Assembly (NCBI RefSeq): GCF_021390645.1
Contig: NZ_JAJEJT010000002.1
Coordinates: 1,798,001 to 1,862,000 of the forward strand
DNA length: 64,000 nucleotides
Reading direction: 5' to 3'
DNA from: Paraburkholderia flagellata
GTDB taxonomy: Bacteria > Pseudomonadota > Gammaproteobacteria > Burkholderiales > Burkholderiaceae
The first letter of the stretch is position 1; each line of letters opens with the position of its first letter. Below the pieces are notes generated by a model. The model did no database searches. It saw only the letters and a list, made by a program, of their open reading frames with translations, and was not told where the DNA came from. Below are positions 20,028-28,992 of the stretch, piece after piece. Position numbers and translations under genes: made by a program.

Positions 20028-20316
20028 CGGGACACCTGGGATGGCAGTGAATGAGTGAAGCGCGAGCATGTGATCGCTCGGCCCCGCACTGCGTTTACGG
20101 CCGCGCAAACGTTGTTTTTGAGCCCCAAACCGTGAATAAACCGTGAAAAAACGCCCCAAAATGCGCAACGAATAATTTCAGCAATGGTTGCATGGTCATT
20201 TCCAGCATTTCTCGCAACAATAAAATGCCGACTCGGAGCGATTCACCTTGACTCGACGCCGATGCTACCTAGAGTGGTTAGGAAACCACTCGGGGATAGA
20301 CCCAGGGAATGCCACG

Positions 20317-20751
20317 ATGACAGATCTTGTGGATCGCGCACGCGGCGCTTTGCATGCCCAACCGTTCAGCGTGCTGCTCGGAACCGAACTGACGCACGTC
20401 GGGGCCGACGAGCTGACCCTGCGGCTGCCGGTACGCGACGAGCTCAAGCAGCAGCACGGCTTCGTTCATGGCGGAGTGATCAGCTATCTCGCTGACAACG
20501 CGCTGACCTTCGCCGGGGCGCTGGCGCTCGGGCCGCGGGTGGTGACGGCGGAATACAAGATCAACTATCTGCGCCCGGCGCTCAAGGGCACGCTCATGGC
20601 GCGGGCGCGCGTGGTGCACGCGGGTCGGCACCAGGCCACTTGCCAGTGCAGCGTCTACGTGATGGAAAACGGCGACGAAAAGCTCGTGGCGCTCGCGCAG
20701 GGGACGGTAAACCGGATGCCGGAAGGCAACGGGCCGGAAGAGAAAAGTTAG
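20317..20751 (+). CDS. PaaI-family hotdog thioesterase
   Basis: 144 residues from the ATG at 20317 (AGGGA upstream). It has the hotdog fold of the PaaI/YigI group: 'HGFVHGGVISYLADNALTFAG' carries the HGG motif at the start of the central helix, followed by the strand pair 'V-V-T-A-E-Y-K-I-N-Y-L-R-P'. Such enzymes hydrolyse acyl- or aryl-CoA thioesters and often rescue trapped CoA. It stands alone between the divergent chemoreceptor gene and the convergent fucose cluster, so context does not reveal a substrate. Confidence 0.88.
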   Translation: MTDLVDRARGALHAQPFSVLLGTELTHVGADELTLRLPVRDELKQQHGFVHGGVISYLADNALTFAGALALGPRVVTAEYKINYLRPALKGTLMARARVVHAGRHQATCQCSVYVMENGDEKLVALAQGTVNRMPEGNGPEEKS

Positions 20752-20780
20752 ACCAACTGAAAGGCCTGCGCCGCAAAACG

Positions 20781-20830
20781 AAGCGCGCGAGGCGAAGCGG
20801 GTCTGCCCCGCCTCCCCTCGCGCGCTTTTT
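20781..20830. terminator. terminator between thioesterase and fucose operon
   Basis: A long GC-rich stem (AAGCGCGCGAGG / CCTCGCGCGCTT with an inner GCGGG/CCCGC) ends in TTTTT on the plus strand. It sits between convergent genes and may serve both. Confidence 0.85.
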
Positions 20831-20855
20831 CGTGCTTCAGGCGCGCTTGCTCCGC

Positions 20856-21704
20856 TTACTCGGCGGCGCGCGTCTTCTGCTGTTGCTCGCCCAGGCCCTC
20901 GATGCCCAGACGCACGGTCTGCCCCGCCTTCAGGAAGACGGGGTTCGGCTTCACGCCCATGCCCACGCCCGGCGGCGTGCCGGTGGAGATCACATCGCCC
21001 GGCTGAAGGCTCATGCACTCCGAGAGATACGAAACGAGCTTCGCGACCGAGAAGATCATCGTGCGCGTGCTGCCGTTCTGGTAGCGATGGCCGTCCACCT
21101 CGAGCCACATGGAGAGGTTCTGCGGATCGGCCACTTCGTCGCGCGTGACGAGCCACGGGCCGGTCGGGCCGAACGTATCGAAGCCCTTGCCCTTGTCCCA
21201 CTGGCCGCCGCGCTCGATCTGCCATTCGCGCTCGGACACGTCGTTGATCACGCAGTAGCCCGCCACGTAGTTGAGCGCATCCGCCTCGCTCACGTTTTTC
21301 GCATGCTTGCCGATCACCACGCCCAGCTCCACTTCCCAGTCGGTCTTCTTCGAGCCACGCGGGATCTCGATGTCGTCGTTCGGGCCGACAATGGCGCTCG
21401 TCCACTTGTTGAAGACGACCGGCTCGCTCGGCACCGGCATGCCCGACTCGGCCGCGTGGTCGGCATAGTTCAGGCCAATGCAGACCATCTTGCCGATATG
21501 GCCCACGCAGGGCCCGATACGCGGATTGCCTTCGACGAGCGGCAGCGTTTCCGGGTCGATCGAGCGCAGTTGCGCGAGGCCGGCGTCGGAGAGCACGTCG
21601 CCCGCAATGTCGGCCACATTGCCCGAGAGCGCGCGAATGCGGCCTTCGGCGTCGAGCAGGCCCGGTTTTTCGTGGCCCTTCGGGCCATAGCGAAGCAGTT
21701 TCAT
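20856..21704 (-). CDS. FAH-family 2,4-diketo-3-deoxy-L-fuconate hydrolase (inferred)
   Basis: 282 residues of the fumarylacetoacetate hydrolase superfamily, an Mg2+-dependent C-C hydrolase. The motif GLNYADHAAE (77-86) and the metal-ligand block DWEVELGVVIG (122-132) are intact, as is 'GDVISTGTPPGVG' near the C-terminus. As last gene of the cluster, its expected step is cleavage of 2,4-diketo-3-deoxy-L-fuconate (or the L-galactonate/D-arabinonate analogue) to pyruvate and a hydroxy acid such as lactate. The start has GAGGA 8 bases upstream. The exact substrate is inferred from the neighbours; FAH homologues in other contexts have other substrates. Confidence 0.88.
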   Translation of the reverse strand: MKLLRYGPKGHEKPGLLDAEGRIRALSGNVADIAGDVLSDAGLAQLRSIDPETLPLVEGNPRIGPCVGHIGKMVCIGLNYADHAAESGMPVPSEPVVFNKWTSAIVGPNDDIEIPRGSKKTDWEVELGVVIGKHAKNVSEADALNYVAGYCVINDVSEREWQIERGGQWDKGKGFDTFGPTGPWLVTRDEVADPQNLSMWLEVDGHRYQNGSTRTMIFSVAKLVSYLSECMSLQPGDVISTGTPPGVGMGVKPNPVFLKAGQTVRLGIEGLGEQQQKTRAAE

Positions 21705-21773
21705 CGTCTGTATTCCTCGTGTGTCTGTGCGTTGCAGTCGGTCAGAATCGCCAGAGGCGAATTTCGGGGCTAA

Positions 21774-22517
21774 CTAGTTAGACCATCCGCCATCGATCAC
21801 ATGCGCCTGGCCGGTCGTAAACCCTGATTCGTCGGAGGCGAGGTAGAGCGCGAGCGCCGCGATTTCCTCGGGTTTGCCCACGCGCCCCATCGGCTGGCGC
21901 GCGACGAACGCGGCGCGCGCCACGTCCACGCTCGTGCCCTGCGCCGCCGCTTGCGCGGCGATGCGCTCCTCGAGCGACGGCGACGACACCGTGCCCGGGC
22001 AGATCGCGTTGCAGCGGATGCCGCGCGTCACGAAGTCCGCGGCCACAGCCTTCGTCAACCCTATCACGGCCGCCTTCGAGGCGCCGTACACAAAGCGGTT
22101 GGGCACGCCCTTCACGCTCGACGCCGCCGACGACATGTTAATGATCGACCCCGCGCCCTTCGCCAGCATGGCTGGCAGGAAGGCGCGGATGGTCCGGTAC
22201 ATCGCCTTCGCGTTCAGATCGAACGCGAAGTCCCAATCTTCCTCGCTCGCTTCCAGTATCGAGCCGGCGTGCACGTAGCCCGCGCAGTTGAACAGCACGT
22301 CGATCGCGCCCAGTTCCTGCGCGAGCGCCGTGATGGCTGCGCCGTCTAGCACGTCGAGCTTGCGGGCCTCGACCGGCAGCGCCGAAAGCGCGTCGATGCG
22401 CAGGTCGGTGGCGATCACGCGTGCGCCTTCGCGCGCGAACAATTCGGCGGCCGCGTAGCCAATGCCCTGGCCCGCCGCGGTGATCAAGGCCGTCTTGCCG
22501 GCCAGTCTTTGTACCAT
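21774..22517 (-). CDS. SDR-family 2-keto-3-deoxy-L-fuconate dehydrogenase (inferred)
   Basis: 247 residues from the ATG at 22517 (GGAG 6 bases upstream). A classical short-chain dehydrogenase: nucleotide-binding 'TAAGQGIG' (13-20), Asp38 after the second strand pointing to NAD rather than NADP, 'NCAG' (77-80), Ser129/130, and the catalytic Tyr144-x3-Lys148 (YGASK). The 'PGTVSSPS' loop and 'G-R-V-G-K-P-E-E-I' are standard. In this cluster it should oxidise 2-keto-3-deoxy-fuconate at C4 to the 2,4-diketo acid that the FAH-family enzyme splits. Residue-level similarity to the fuconate SDR group is by recollection, not by search. Confidence 0.87.
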   Translation of the reverse strand: MVQRLAGKTALITAAGQGIGYAAAELFAREGARVIATDLRIDALSALPVEARKLDVLDGAAITALAQELGAIDVLFNCAGYVHAGSILEASEEDWDFAFDLNAKAMYRTIRAFLPAMLAKGAGSIINMSSAASSVKGVPNRFVYGASKAAVIGLTKAVAADFVTRGIRCNAICPGTVSSPSLEERIAAQAAAQGTSVDVARAAFVARQPMGRVGKPEEIAALALYLASDESGFTTGQAHVIDGGWSN

Positions 22518-22670
22518 CTGCCACTCCGGTTGGAAGCACGGCACGGCGATACCCGATACTGCAGGAGGCGTCCCATGCCGCGATCGATGAAATCGCGGGA
22601 AGAAGTCGGGATGACGCAAACGGCCATTATGGCGACGCAGGTGCGTCTCGTGGCGTTCTGCGGATGTTGT

Positions 22671-23570
22671 CTAACCGGCTGGATCGGCGCCAAGCCCCGC
22701 TTTAAGCCCGGTCTTAAGCCCGGTTCCAAGCCGATAGAAAGCCGCGGCGTTGCCGCCAAATACGGCGGCGCGCTCGTCCGCGGAAAGCGTTGTTGTGAGC
22801 TGTTGCGCGCTGGCGTGCCAGCGTTTGTAGTCGCCATTGAGGTTCAGCACAGGCCAGTCGCTGCCCCACATGAGGCGTTGCGGGCCGAACGACGCGAGCA
22901 GATGCGCGACCCATGGCGAAAGCGTGGCGTCGTCCCAGCCAGGCGCAGCTTCGGTCGCGAGCCCCGAGAGCTTGCAGTGCACTTGCGGGAACTGTGCGAA
23001 GCGCGTGATGGCCTGCGACCACGCTGCGAAGCCGCTTTCGCCGCCAGCCGCGATGGGCGGCTTCGAGCCGTGATCGACCACCACGCGCAGCGCCGGATGC
23101 CGCGCGAGAAACGTGACGAGCGCCTGGGCGTGGCGCGTGAAAACGAGCGCGTCGAAGGCGAGATCGTGCGCGATGAGCGCTTCCACGCCGCGCGCGGTAT
23201 CGGCTGTCGCGATCCAGTCGTCGTCGGGCAAGTCCTGGAGCATAGGACGCACGCCGCGCAGCTTGGGCTCGCGCGCGAGTTCGGCGATCAGCGTGCCGAC
23301 GTGCGGGTCGTCTAGCGGCACCCAGCCCACCACGCCTGCGATCGAGGGCTCGTTGCGCGCGAGATCGAGCAGCCAGCGCGTTTCCTCGACGGTAGGCGCG
23401 GCCTGGACAACCACGGTGCGCGCCACGCCGCACGAACCGCGCAGCGGCGCGAGATCGGCGGGGCCGAACGCGCGATACAGCGCCGTCATCGAAGGCGTGA
23501 GCCAGCCGTAGTCGCCGCGCGCGGGGTCCCAATAGTGCTGATGGGCGTCGATCGCCTCGATCGTAGCCAT
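22671..23570 (-). CDS. amidohydrolase-family L-fuconolactonase (inferred)
   Basis: 299 residues. A TIM-barrel amidohydrolase of the COG3618 lactonase group: 'IDAHQHYWD' near the N-terminus carries the HxH metal site, 'GVVGWVPLDDP' is the core strand, and 'RLMWGSDWPV' near the C-terminus holds the conserved Asp. It should hydrolyse the lactone made by the aldose dehydrogenase to the free aldonate. It follows the aldo/keto reductase gene by only 3 bases. The C-terminus is odd: a short Gly-Leu-Lys repeat (G-L-K-T-G-L-K-A-G-L) encoded by near-identical 12-base units at about 22685-22725. Confidence 0.87.
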   Translation of the reverse strand: MATIEAIDAHQHYWDPARGDYGWLTPSMTALYRAFGPADLAPLRGSCGVARTVVVQAAPTVEETRWLLDLARNEPSIAGVVGWVPLDDPHVGTLIAELAREPKLRGVRPMLQDLPDDDWIATADTARGVEALIAHDLAFDALVFTRHAQALVTFLARHPALRVVVDHGSKPPIAAGGESGFAAWSQAITRFAQFPQVHCKLSGLATEAAPGWDDATLSPWVAHLLASFGPQRLMWGSDWPVLNLNGDYKRWHASAQQLTTTLSADERAAVFGGNAAAFYRLGTGLKTGLKAGLGADPAG

Positions 23571-23573
23571 GGC

Positions 23574-24611
23574 TCAAGCCTGCGGAAGCGGCGCGCGCGG
23601 ATCGAGAAGACCCTTGTCGCGCAGCGCGAGCCACAACTCGCGGGGCAGCCGCGTTTCGAACGAGGCGGCATTCTCGCGCACTTCTTGCGGGCTGCGCGCG
23701 CCATTGAGCACCGTCGCCACAGCAGGATGCGCATAGGGAAACTGCAGCGCCGCCGCCGCGAGCGGCGCGTCGTAGGTCCGGCAGATCGTTTCGAGCCGCG
23801 CCACGCGTTCGACCACCTCCTGCGGCGCATCGACGTAGTTGAACTTGAGTTCGCCAAGCAACCCGTGCGCGAGAATGCCCGAATTGAACGCGCCGCCCAG
23901 CAGAATGCTCACGCCCTTCTTCTCGCACTCCGGCAGCAGGTCGTCGAGCGGCGCCTGTTCGAGCAGCGTATAGCGGCCCGCCAGCAGCGCGCAGTCGATA
24001 TCGAATTCCTGCATCGCCTCGAGTATCACTTCGCGTTCGTTCACACCGAAGCCGATCGCCTTGATCACGCCCGCCTTGCGCAATTCGTCGAGCGCCTTGA
24101 AGCCGCTGTCGCTCAGTTGCCGCCAGTAGTGCTCGTTGCGCTCACCGTGCGTGTAGCGGCCGATGTCGTGCACGAGCAGGATATCGATCTCAACGAGACC
24201 AAGCCGCTGCTGGCTGTCCTCGAACGAACGCAGAATGCCGTCGCGCGTGTAGTCGAAGATCGCCTCGAAGGGCAGCGGGTTTTGCCAGCCCTCGCTGCCG
24301 TCGTATGGGTGCGTGCGCGGCACGAAGTGGCGGCCCACTTTCGTGGAAATTACGTACTCGTTGCGCGGATAGCGCCGCAACGCCGCGCCTAGCCGGTGCT
24401 CGGCCTTGGTGTGGCCATAGTGCGGCGCGGTGTCAAAAAAGCGGATGCCGGCTTGCCACGCGGCATCGACGGTGGCCTGCGCTTCTTCCTCGGACAAGTC
24501 GCGATACAGGCCGCCGAGCGGCGCGGTGCCTAGACCCAATGCGCTCACTTCGAGCGCCGTGCGTCCGATACGGCGCGTATGCGCCACTTTGGGATGCTGT
24601 TCTTGCGCCAT
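23574..24611 (-). CDS. aldo/keto reductase, L-fucose (aldose) dehydrogenase (inferred)
   Basis: 345 residues, GGAGG upstream of the ATG. An AKR barrel with the catalytic tetrad visible: Asp60 and Tyr65 (FFDTAPHYG), Lys91 (STKVG) and His148 (LLVHDI). The 'DTAPHYGHTKAEHRLG' and 'GAFNSGIL' blocks match the D-threo-aldose 1-dehydrogenase / L-fucose dehydrogenase branch, which oxidises the sugar to its lactone. This is the first enzymatic step of the cluster's pathway. It is transcribed with, and just before, the lactonase gene. Confidence 0.9.
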   Translation of the reverse strand: MAQEQHPKVAHTRRIGRTALEVSALGLGTAPLGGLYRDLSEEEAQATVDAAWQAGIRFFDTAPHYGHTKAEHRLGAALRRYPRNEYVISTKVGRHFVPRTHPYDGSEGWQNPLPFEAIFDYTRDGILRSFEDSQQRLGLVEIDILLVHDIGRYTHGERNEHYWRQLSDSGFKALDELRKAGVIKAIGFGVNEREVILEAMQEFDIDCALLAGRYTLLEQAPLDDLLPECEKKGVSILLGGAFNSGILAHGLLGELKFNYVDAPQEVVERVARLETICRTYDAPLAAAALQFPYAHPAVATVLNGARSPQEVRENAASFETRLPRELWLALRDKGLLDPRAPLPQA

Positions 24612-24680
24612 GGCTCGTCACCTCCGGGAGATGGTTGTGCCAACAACGGAACGGTTTAACTGCGCGTCTAAAAGCACTTT

Positions 24681-25985
24681 TCAGTTCACGGCTTCGACGA
24701 TCGGCACGCGCGCACTAGCGGGCAGGCATGCGGGGCCGACTGGCTCGAAGGTCTTGTACGTCAGGATAAACTCCTGGTGCCCGAGCATTTCCGACTTCGA
24801 GCGCTCGCCGCCGGCTACCGCCAGCGTACGGTCGAACACTTCGCGCCCCACTTCGTCGAGCGTCGCGCGGCCTTCCAGAATGCGGCCCGCGTCCACGTCC
24901 ATGTCGCCGGCGAGGTTGCGGTAGGTCTGCGGGTTCGCGCACACCTTGATGACGGGCGCAAGCGCCGAGCCCACCACCGACCCGCGCCCCGTCGTGAACA
25001 GAATCACGTGCGCGCCGCATGCAATCAGCTCCGCGATTTCCGCATTGTCGCTGATATTCGGAAAGCCGAAGCGCGGCTCGCCATCAGGCACGACGTCGAG
25101 CAGGTAGAGACCGCCCGTGGGCGGCACGTCGCCTGGCTTCACGATGCCGACGATCGGCGAGGCGCCGCTTTTCGCATACGCGCCGAGTGACTTCTCTTCC
25201 TGCGTGGTGAGCCCGCCGTCCGCGTTGCCGACGGCGAACGAACCGTGGCCGAGAATCGAGTAATAGCGCGCCGCCTTGGCCACGCATGCAACGATCTCCG
25301 CACCCAGTTCGGGCGTGGCCGCCCGGCTCTTCATGTGGAACTCGCAGCCCACCAGTTCGCCAGTTTCCTCGAAGATGCAGGCCGACCCCGCCGCGATCAG
25401 TTGATCGAAGGCGCGGCCCACGGCTGGGTTCGCGGTGATGCCGCTCGTGCCGTCCGAGCCGCCGCAAATCGTGCCGACCACGAGTTCGTCGAGGCGCATC
25501 GGCACCTTCTTCTGCGCGGCAAGTTGCGCGCGCGCGCCGCGCACCCAGTCAAGGCCGTACTGGATCGTGCTGCGCGTGCCGCCCTTTTCCTGAATCGTCA
25601 GGACTTCTACGGGTCGCCCGCTCGCGCGAACCTGCTCCACGAGATAGTGCTTGTTCATGCTTTCGCAGCCGAGCGAAACGAACAGCACCGCGCCCACGTT
25701 CGGATGCGTGGTGAGCTGCTTCATCATCTTCTCCGCGTAGCTGTTCGGAAAGCAACCAGGGAAGCCGATGAGATGCACAGGCGGCTCATGTTCCGCGTGC
25801 GGATCGTCGAAAGCGTTGAACGGCTCGCGGAACTGCGCGACGATTTCTTGCGCCACATGGTGCGCGCATTCCACGAGATAGGCCACCGCAACCACGTTGC
25901 GAATGCCCTTGCGGCCGTCGTTGCGCAGCCAGCCTTCGAGCATCGGCCCGGCGGTTTGTGAAGTAGTGATGTTGCTATCGCTCAT
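24681..25985 (-). CDS. UxaA-type sugar-acid dehydratase, large (C-terminal) subunit
   Basis: 434 residues corresponding to the C-terminal catalytic part of altronate dehydratase (UxaA). Seen: 'EGWLRNDGRKGIRN' at the start, 'TICGGSDGTSGITANPAVG' in the middle, and 'LFTTGRGSVVGSALAPVIKVC' toward the end. In a sugar-acid cluster this Fe2+-dependent family dehydrates altronate-type acids, and members are known to act on L-fuconate, L-galactonate and D-arabinonate. Here it should convert L-fuconate to 2-keto-3-deoxy-L-fuconate. It replaces the enolase-superfamily fuconate dehydratase of the better-known pathway version. The SAF subunit is encoded by the gene 39 bases upstream. Confidence 0.88.
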   Translation of the reverse strand: MSDSNITTSQTAGPMLEGWLRNDGRKGIRNVVAVAYLVECAHHVAQEIVAQFREPFNAFDDPHAEHEPPVHLIGFPGCFPNSYAEKMMKQLTTHPNVGAVLFVSLGCESMNKHYLVEQVRASGRPVEVLTIQEKGGTRSTIQYGLDWVRGARAQLAAQKKVPMRLDELVVGTICGGSDGTSGITANPAVGRAFDQLIAAGSACIFEETGELVGCEFHMKSRAATPELGAEIVACVAKAARYYSILGHGSFAVGNADGGLTTQEEKSLGAYAKSGASPIVGIVKPGDVPPTGGLYLLDVVPDGEPRFGFPNISDNAEIAELIACGAHVILFTTGRGSVVGSALAPVIKVCANPQTYRNLAGDMDVDAGRILEGRATLDEVGREVFDRTLAVAGGERSKSEMLGHQEFILTYKTFEPVGPACLPASARVPIVEAVN

Positions 25986-26024
25986 GACTTGAATCCTGCT
26001 CCCTGCGCATACCGCATCATTGGG

Positions 26025-26357
26025 TCACGACTTGTGCGGCACGAACTCGTGCCCCGCGTCGTGCGTATAGGTCGGCAGATAATCGCTCTCCAGGTTGTGC
26101 GTGTGCAGATGCTCGCCACGCGCCACCGGTGCATTCACGTGGCCGATGCGCGCGCCGTAGCGCAGCACCTTCTCGTCTTTCGCGAGCGAGAGGCGCGCCA
26201 CCTTGTGACCCAGTTCGATCGTCTTCGCGAGCGTCACGCGCTCGCCTTCTATCTCGACCGTCTCGCCCTGCGCGAGGCGCGCCGCCGCGATCAGACAGTT
26301 GTCCTCAGGGGCGAGCAGGATGAGGCGGGCGTCCGTATGGGGTGCGTTGCTGTTCAC
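26025..26357 (-). CDS. UxaA-type dehydratase, small SAF-domain subunit
   Basis: 110 residues with a GTG start (GGAG 7 bases upstream). It matches the N-terminal SAF domain of altronate dehydratase: 'ILLAPEDNCLIAAARLAQGE', 'IELGHKVA' and 'Y-G-x-x-I-G-H-V-x-A-P-V-A-R-G-E-H-L-H-T-H-N-L' are all present. In E. coli UxaA these two parts form a single chain. Here they are separate adjacent genes, the split form common in Burkholderiaceae sugar-acid clusters. It probably forms a complex with the large subunit. Confidence 0.88.
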   Translation of the reverse strand: MNSNAPHTDARLILLAPEDNCLIAAARLAQGETVEIEGERVTLAKTIELGHKVARLSLAKDEKVLRYGARIGHVNAPVARGEHLHTHNLESDYLPTYTHDAGHEFVPHKS

Positions 26358-26372
26358 AGATAGTCTCCGCCT

Positions 26373-27404
26373 TTAGTTCTGTGCCTCGCCGCCCGCCAGC
26401 CGCGCCACCATCAGCGAGCCGAGGATGATCGCCCCGTAGATCGCCTGGATCCAGAACGACGGGACCTGGGCGAGCGTGAGCAGGTTCTGCACCACGCCGA
26501 GCAGCAGCACGCCCGAGAGCGCGCCCAGCATCGTGCCCTTGCCGCCATCGAGCGAAATGCCGCCGATCACCGCCGCCGCGAACACCGTGAAGATCATGCC
26601 ATTGCCCTGATTCGCGTTGATCGCGCCCACGTAGCCGGTGACGATCAAGCCGCCAATCGCGGCAAGCACGCTGCCGAGCACGAACACGCCCCACGTGATG
26701 CGCTCCACGCGGATGCCGGCGGCGCGCGCCGCGTCGGGATTGCCGCCGATCGCATAGAGTGCGCGGCCCACGCGGTGGTAGCGCAGCATGAACGCGGCGA
26801 TCGCGAACGCGGCGGCGGCGAGCCACACGGAAACCGGCAGGCCGAGCACGATGGTCGTGGCGAGCGCGAAGAACGACGAAGGCATGTCAAAGAGCGTGCC
26901 GCCTTTCGTTGCGCCCACAAGCATCCCGCGCAATACGATCAGCATGGCGAGCGTCACGATGAAGGCGTTCAGCCGCAGCCGCACGACGAGAAAGCCGTTG
27001 ATGAAACCGATCAGCGCGCCCACCAGCACGATGGCGGCGAGCCCGGCGAACGCAGGCCATTGCGTTCCGAATCCCGCCGACGCCGCCGGCATGACGAGCA
27101 TCGCGCCAACGGCGGGCGCAATGCCCACGGTCGATTCGAGCGAGAGATCGAACTTGCCCGTGAGCACGATGAGCGATTCGGCGAGCACCACGAGCGCGAG
27201 CGCCGCGGAAGCGCCGAGCACGCTGATGAGATTCGCGCGCGTGAGAAAGCTCGGGCTCACGAAGCCGCCGATGACGAGCAACAGCACCAGCGCGGGCAGC
27301 AGCGCGAAATCGCGCAGGCGCGCCAGCTCGATGCGGGGACGCGCACGGCCAACATTCGTAGCCTGCGCCGCGGCGAACGCGGGCGTCGAAACACTATTCT
27401 TCAT
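26373..27404 (-). CDS. sugar ABC transporter permease (RbsC/AraH family)
   Basis: 343 residues from the ATG at 27404. A polytopic inner-membrane protein with about 9-10 hydrophobic segments and the family blocks 'GKFDLSLESTVGIAPAVGA', 'NAFIVTLAMLIVLRG' and 'AVIGGISLDGGKGTMLGAL'. Its start overlaps the end of the ATPase gene by 11 bases, so the two are translationally coupled. As single permease of a carbohydrate-uptake-2 (CUT2) importer it probably works as a homodimer. With the enzymes downstream, the likely substrate is L-fucose or a stereochemically related sugar. Confidence 0.92.
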   Translation of the reverse strand: MKNSVSTPAFAAAQATNVGRARPRIELARLRDFALLPALVLLLVIGGFVSPSFLTRANLISVLGASAALALVVLAESLIVLTGKFDLSLESTVGIAPAVGAMLVMPAASAGFGTQWPAFAGLAAIVLVGALIGFINGFLVVRLRLNAFIVTLAMLIVLRGMLVGATKGGTLFDMPSSFFALATTIVLGLPVSVWLAAAAFAIAAFMLRYHRVGRALYAIGGNPDAARAAGIRVERITWGVFVLGSVLAAIGGLIVTGYVGAINANQGNGMIFTVFAAAVIGGISLDGGKGTMLGALSGVLLLGVVQNLLTLAQVPSFWIQAIYGAIILGSLMVARLAGGEAQN

Positions 27405-28992
27405 GGAGATCGACTCCTTCAATCGATGCGATCAGTTCGTGGTCCTGCCATCCGGCCGCCTTCTCGGTGACCACCGCGCCGCGAAACATCACGAGCACGC
27501 GGTCGCAGGTGCGCAAGTCGTCGAGTTCACTCGACACCACGAGCACGGCCTTGCCTTCGTCGCGCACGCGGTCCACGACGGAGAGCAGCGCTTCCTTCGA
27601 TTTCACGTCCACACCCGCCGTGGGGTCGATCAGCACGAGAACATCAGGATTGCTTGCCAATGCACGCGCCATCACCACCTTCTGCTGGTTGCCGCCTGAA
27701 AGACCCGAAACCACGTGGTCCGGACCTTGCGCGACGATGCCGAGCGACTCGATCATGCGCTTGCCAAATGCGTGCTTCTTCGCCGGCGGCGCGAAACCGA
27801 AGCGGCCCAGCAGCCCCGCAATCGTCATGGAAGCGTTCTCGGCCACCGACTGCGTGAGCACGAGCCCTTCGTGATGGCGGTCCTTCGGCACGCAACCGAC
27901 GCCGCTCGCAAGCGCCGCGGGCACGTCGCCGGGCGTGAGCGGTGCGCCTTTCACGCGGATCTCGCCCGAGCGCTGCGCCGCGAGTCCCGCAATCGCCTCG
28001 CCTACGCTCGTGCGTCCGCTGCTCGTCGCGCCCGTGAGGCCCACCACTTCGCCGCGCTTTAGCGTGAACGACACGTCGTGATAGTCGCGGCCCGTGAGGC
28101 CGCGCACTTCCAGTGCGAGAGGCGCGTTGGCGGGCAGCGCTGCGCGCGCCGCCGCATCGGCGACATTCAGGCCGCCGCGTTCGCCCGTCATGGCTTCGAT
28201 GAGCTTCTCGCGCGGCAATGCGGCCACGCTCGCACTCACGATATGACGCGCGTCGCGCAGCACCGTTACGGCCTGGCAGATCTCATACACCTCCTGCAAA
28301 TGGTGCGAGATGAACAGGAACGTCACACCTTCGCGCTGCAACTCGTCGATCCGCCGGAAGAGGCGCTTGATTTCCTCACCGTCGAGCTGCGCGGTCGGTT
28401 CGTCGAGGATGATGAAACGCGCGCCGTACGAAAGCGCCCGCGCAATCTCCACGAGCTGACGCGCTTCAACCGTGAGGTCGCCCGCGCGCGCGTCCTCGCG
28501 CACGTCGATACGCCAGTGGTCGAGCAGCGCTCGCGCATCGCGGCGCATGGTCGGCCAGTCGATCACGCCGCGCCGCCTGGGCTGCCGATTAATGAAGAGA
28601 TTCTCCGCAACCGTGAGATCGCGGATGATGGTCGAGTGCTGATACACGCAGGCCACACGCTCGCGCCAGGCGTCACGGTCGGCGAGCGCGGGCGCGCTCT
28701 CGCCGTTGAAACGCACAGTGCCTTCGTCGGGCTTGCGCAGACCAGTGAGGATCGAAACGAGTGTGGACTTGCCCGCGCCGTTGCGGCCCACCAGCGCGTG
28801 CGACTCGCCCGCCATCACGCGCAGGCTCACGTCGGCGAGCGCCGCCGTAGAGCCATAACGCTTCGTCACGCCGCTCGCCTCGACCACAGGCGCGAGAGCC
28901 CGCGCCGCCGCCTCGCGGCTGCCCACCGATACCGCGCCGCCCCAAGGCGGCGCGCTATCCGCTACGGCCCGATCGCTCGTTCGATCGTTCAT
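27394..28992 (-). CDS. sugar ABC transporter ATP-binding protein (two ABC domains, RbsA/MglA type)
   Basis: 532 residues from the ATG at 28992. Two fused ABC domains, as in all CUT2 importers. The N-terminal one has a good Walker A (GRNGAGKST) and a degenerate signature ('LTVEARQLVEIARAL'). The C-terminal one has a degenerate Walker A (GATSSGRTS) but a full signature (LSGGNQQKVVMARAL). This asymmetry is normal for the family. The start overlaps the stop of the binding-protein gene (ATGA) and its end overlaps the permease start. Confidence 0.94.
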   Translation of the reverse strand: MNDRTSDRAVADSAPPWGGAVSVGSREAAARALAPVVEASGVTKRYGSTAALADVSLRVMAGESHALVGRNGAGKSTLVSILTGLRKPDEGTVRFNGESAPALADRDAWRERVACVYQHSTIIRDLTVAENLFINRQPRRRGVIDWPTMRRDARALLDHWRIDVREDARAGDLTVEARQLVEIARALSYGARFIILDEPTAQLDGEEIKRLFRRIDELQREGVTFLFISHHLQEVYEICQAVTVLRDARHIVSASVAALPREKLIEAMTGERGGLNVADAAARAALPANAPLALEVRGLTGRDYHDVSFTLKRGEVVGLTGATSSGRTSVGEAIAGLAAQRSGEIRVKGAPLTPGDVPAALASGVGCVPKDRHHEGLVLTQSVAENASMTIAGLLGRFGFAPPAKKHAFGKRMIESLGIVAQGPDHVVSGLSGGNQQKVVMARALASNPDVLVLIDPTAGVDVKSKEALLSVVDRVRDEGKAVLVVSSELDDLRTCDRVLVMFRGAVVTEKAAGWQDHELIASIEGVDLHEE

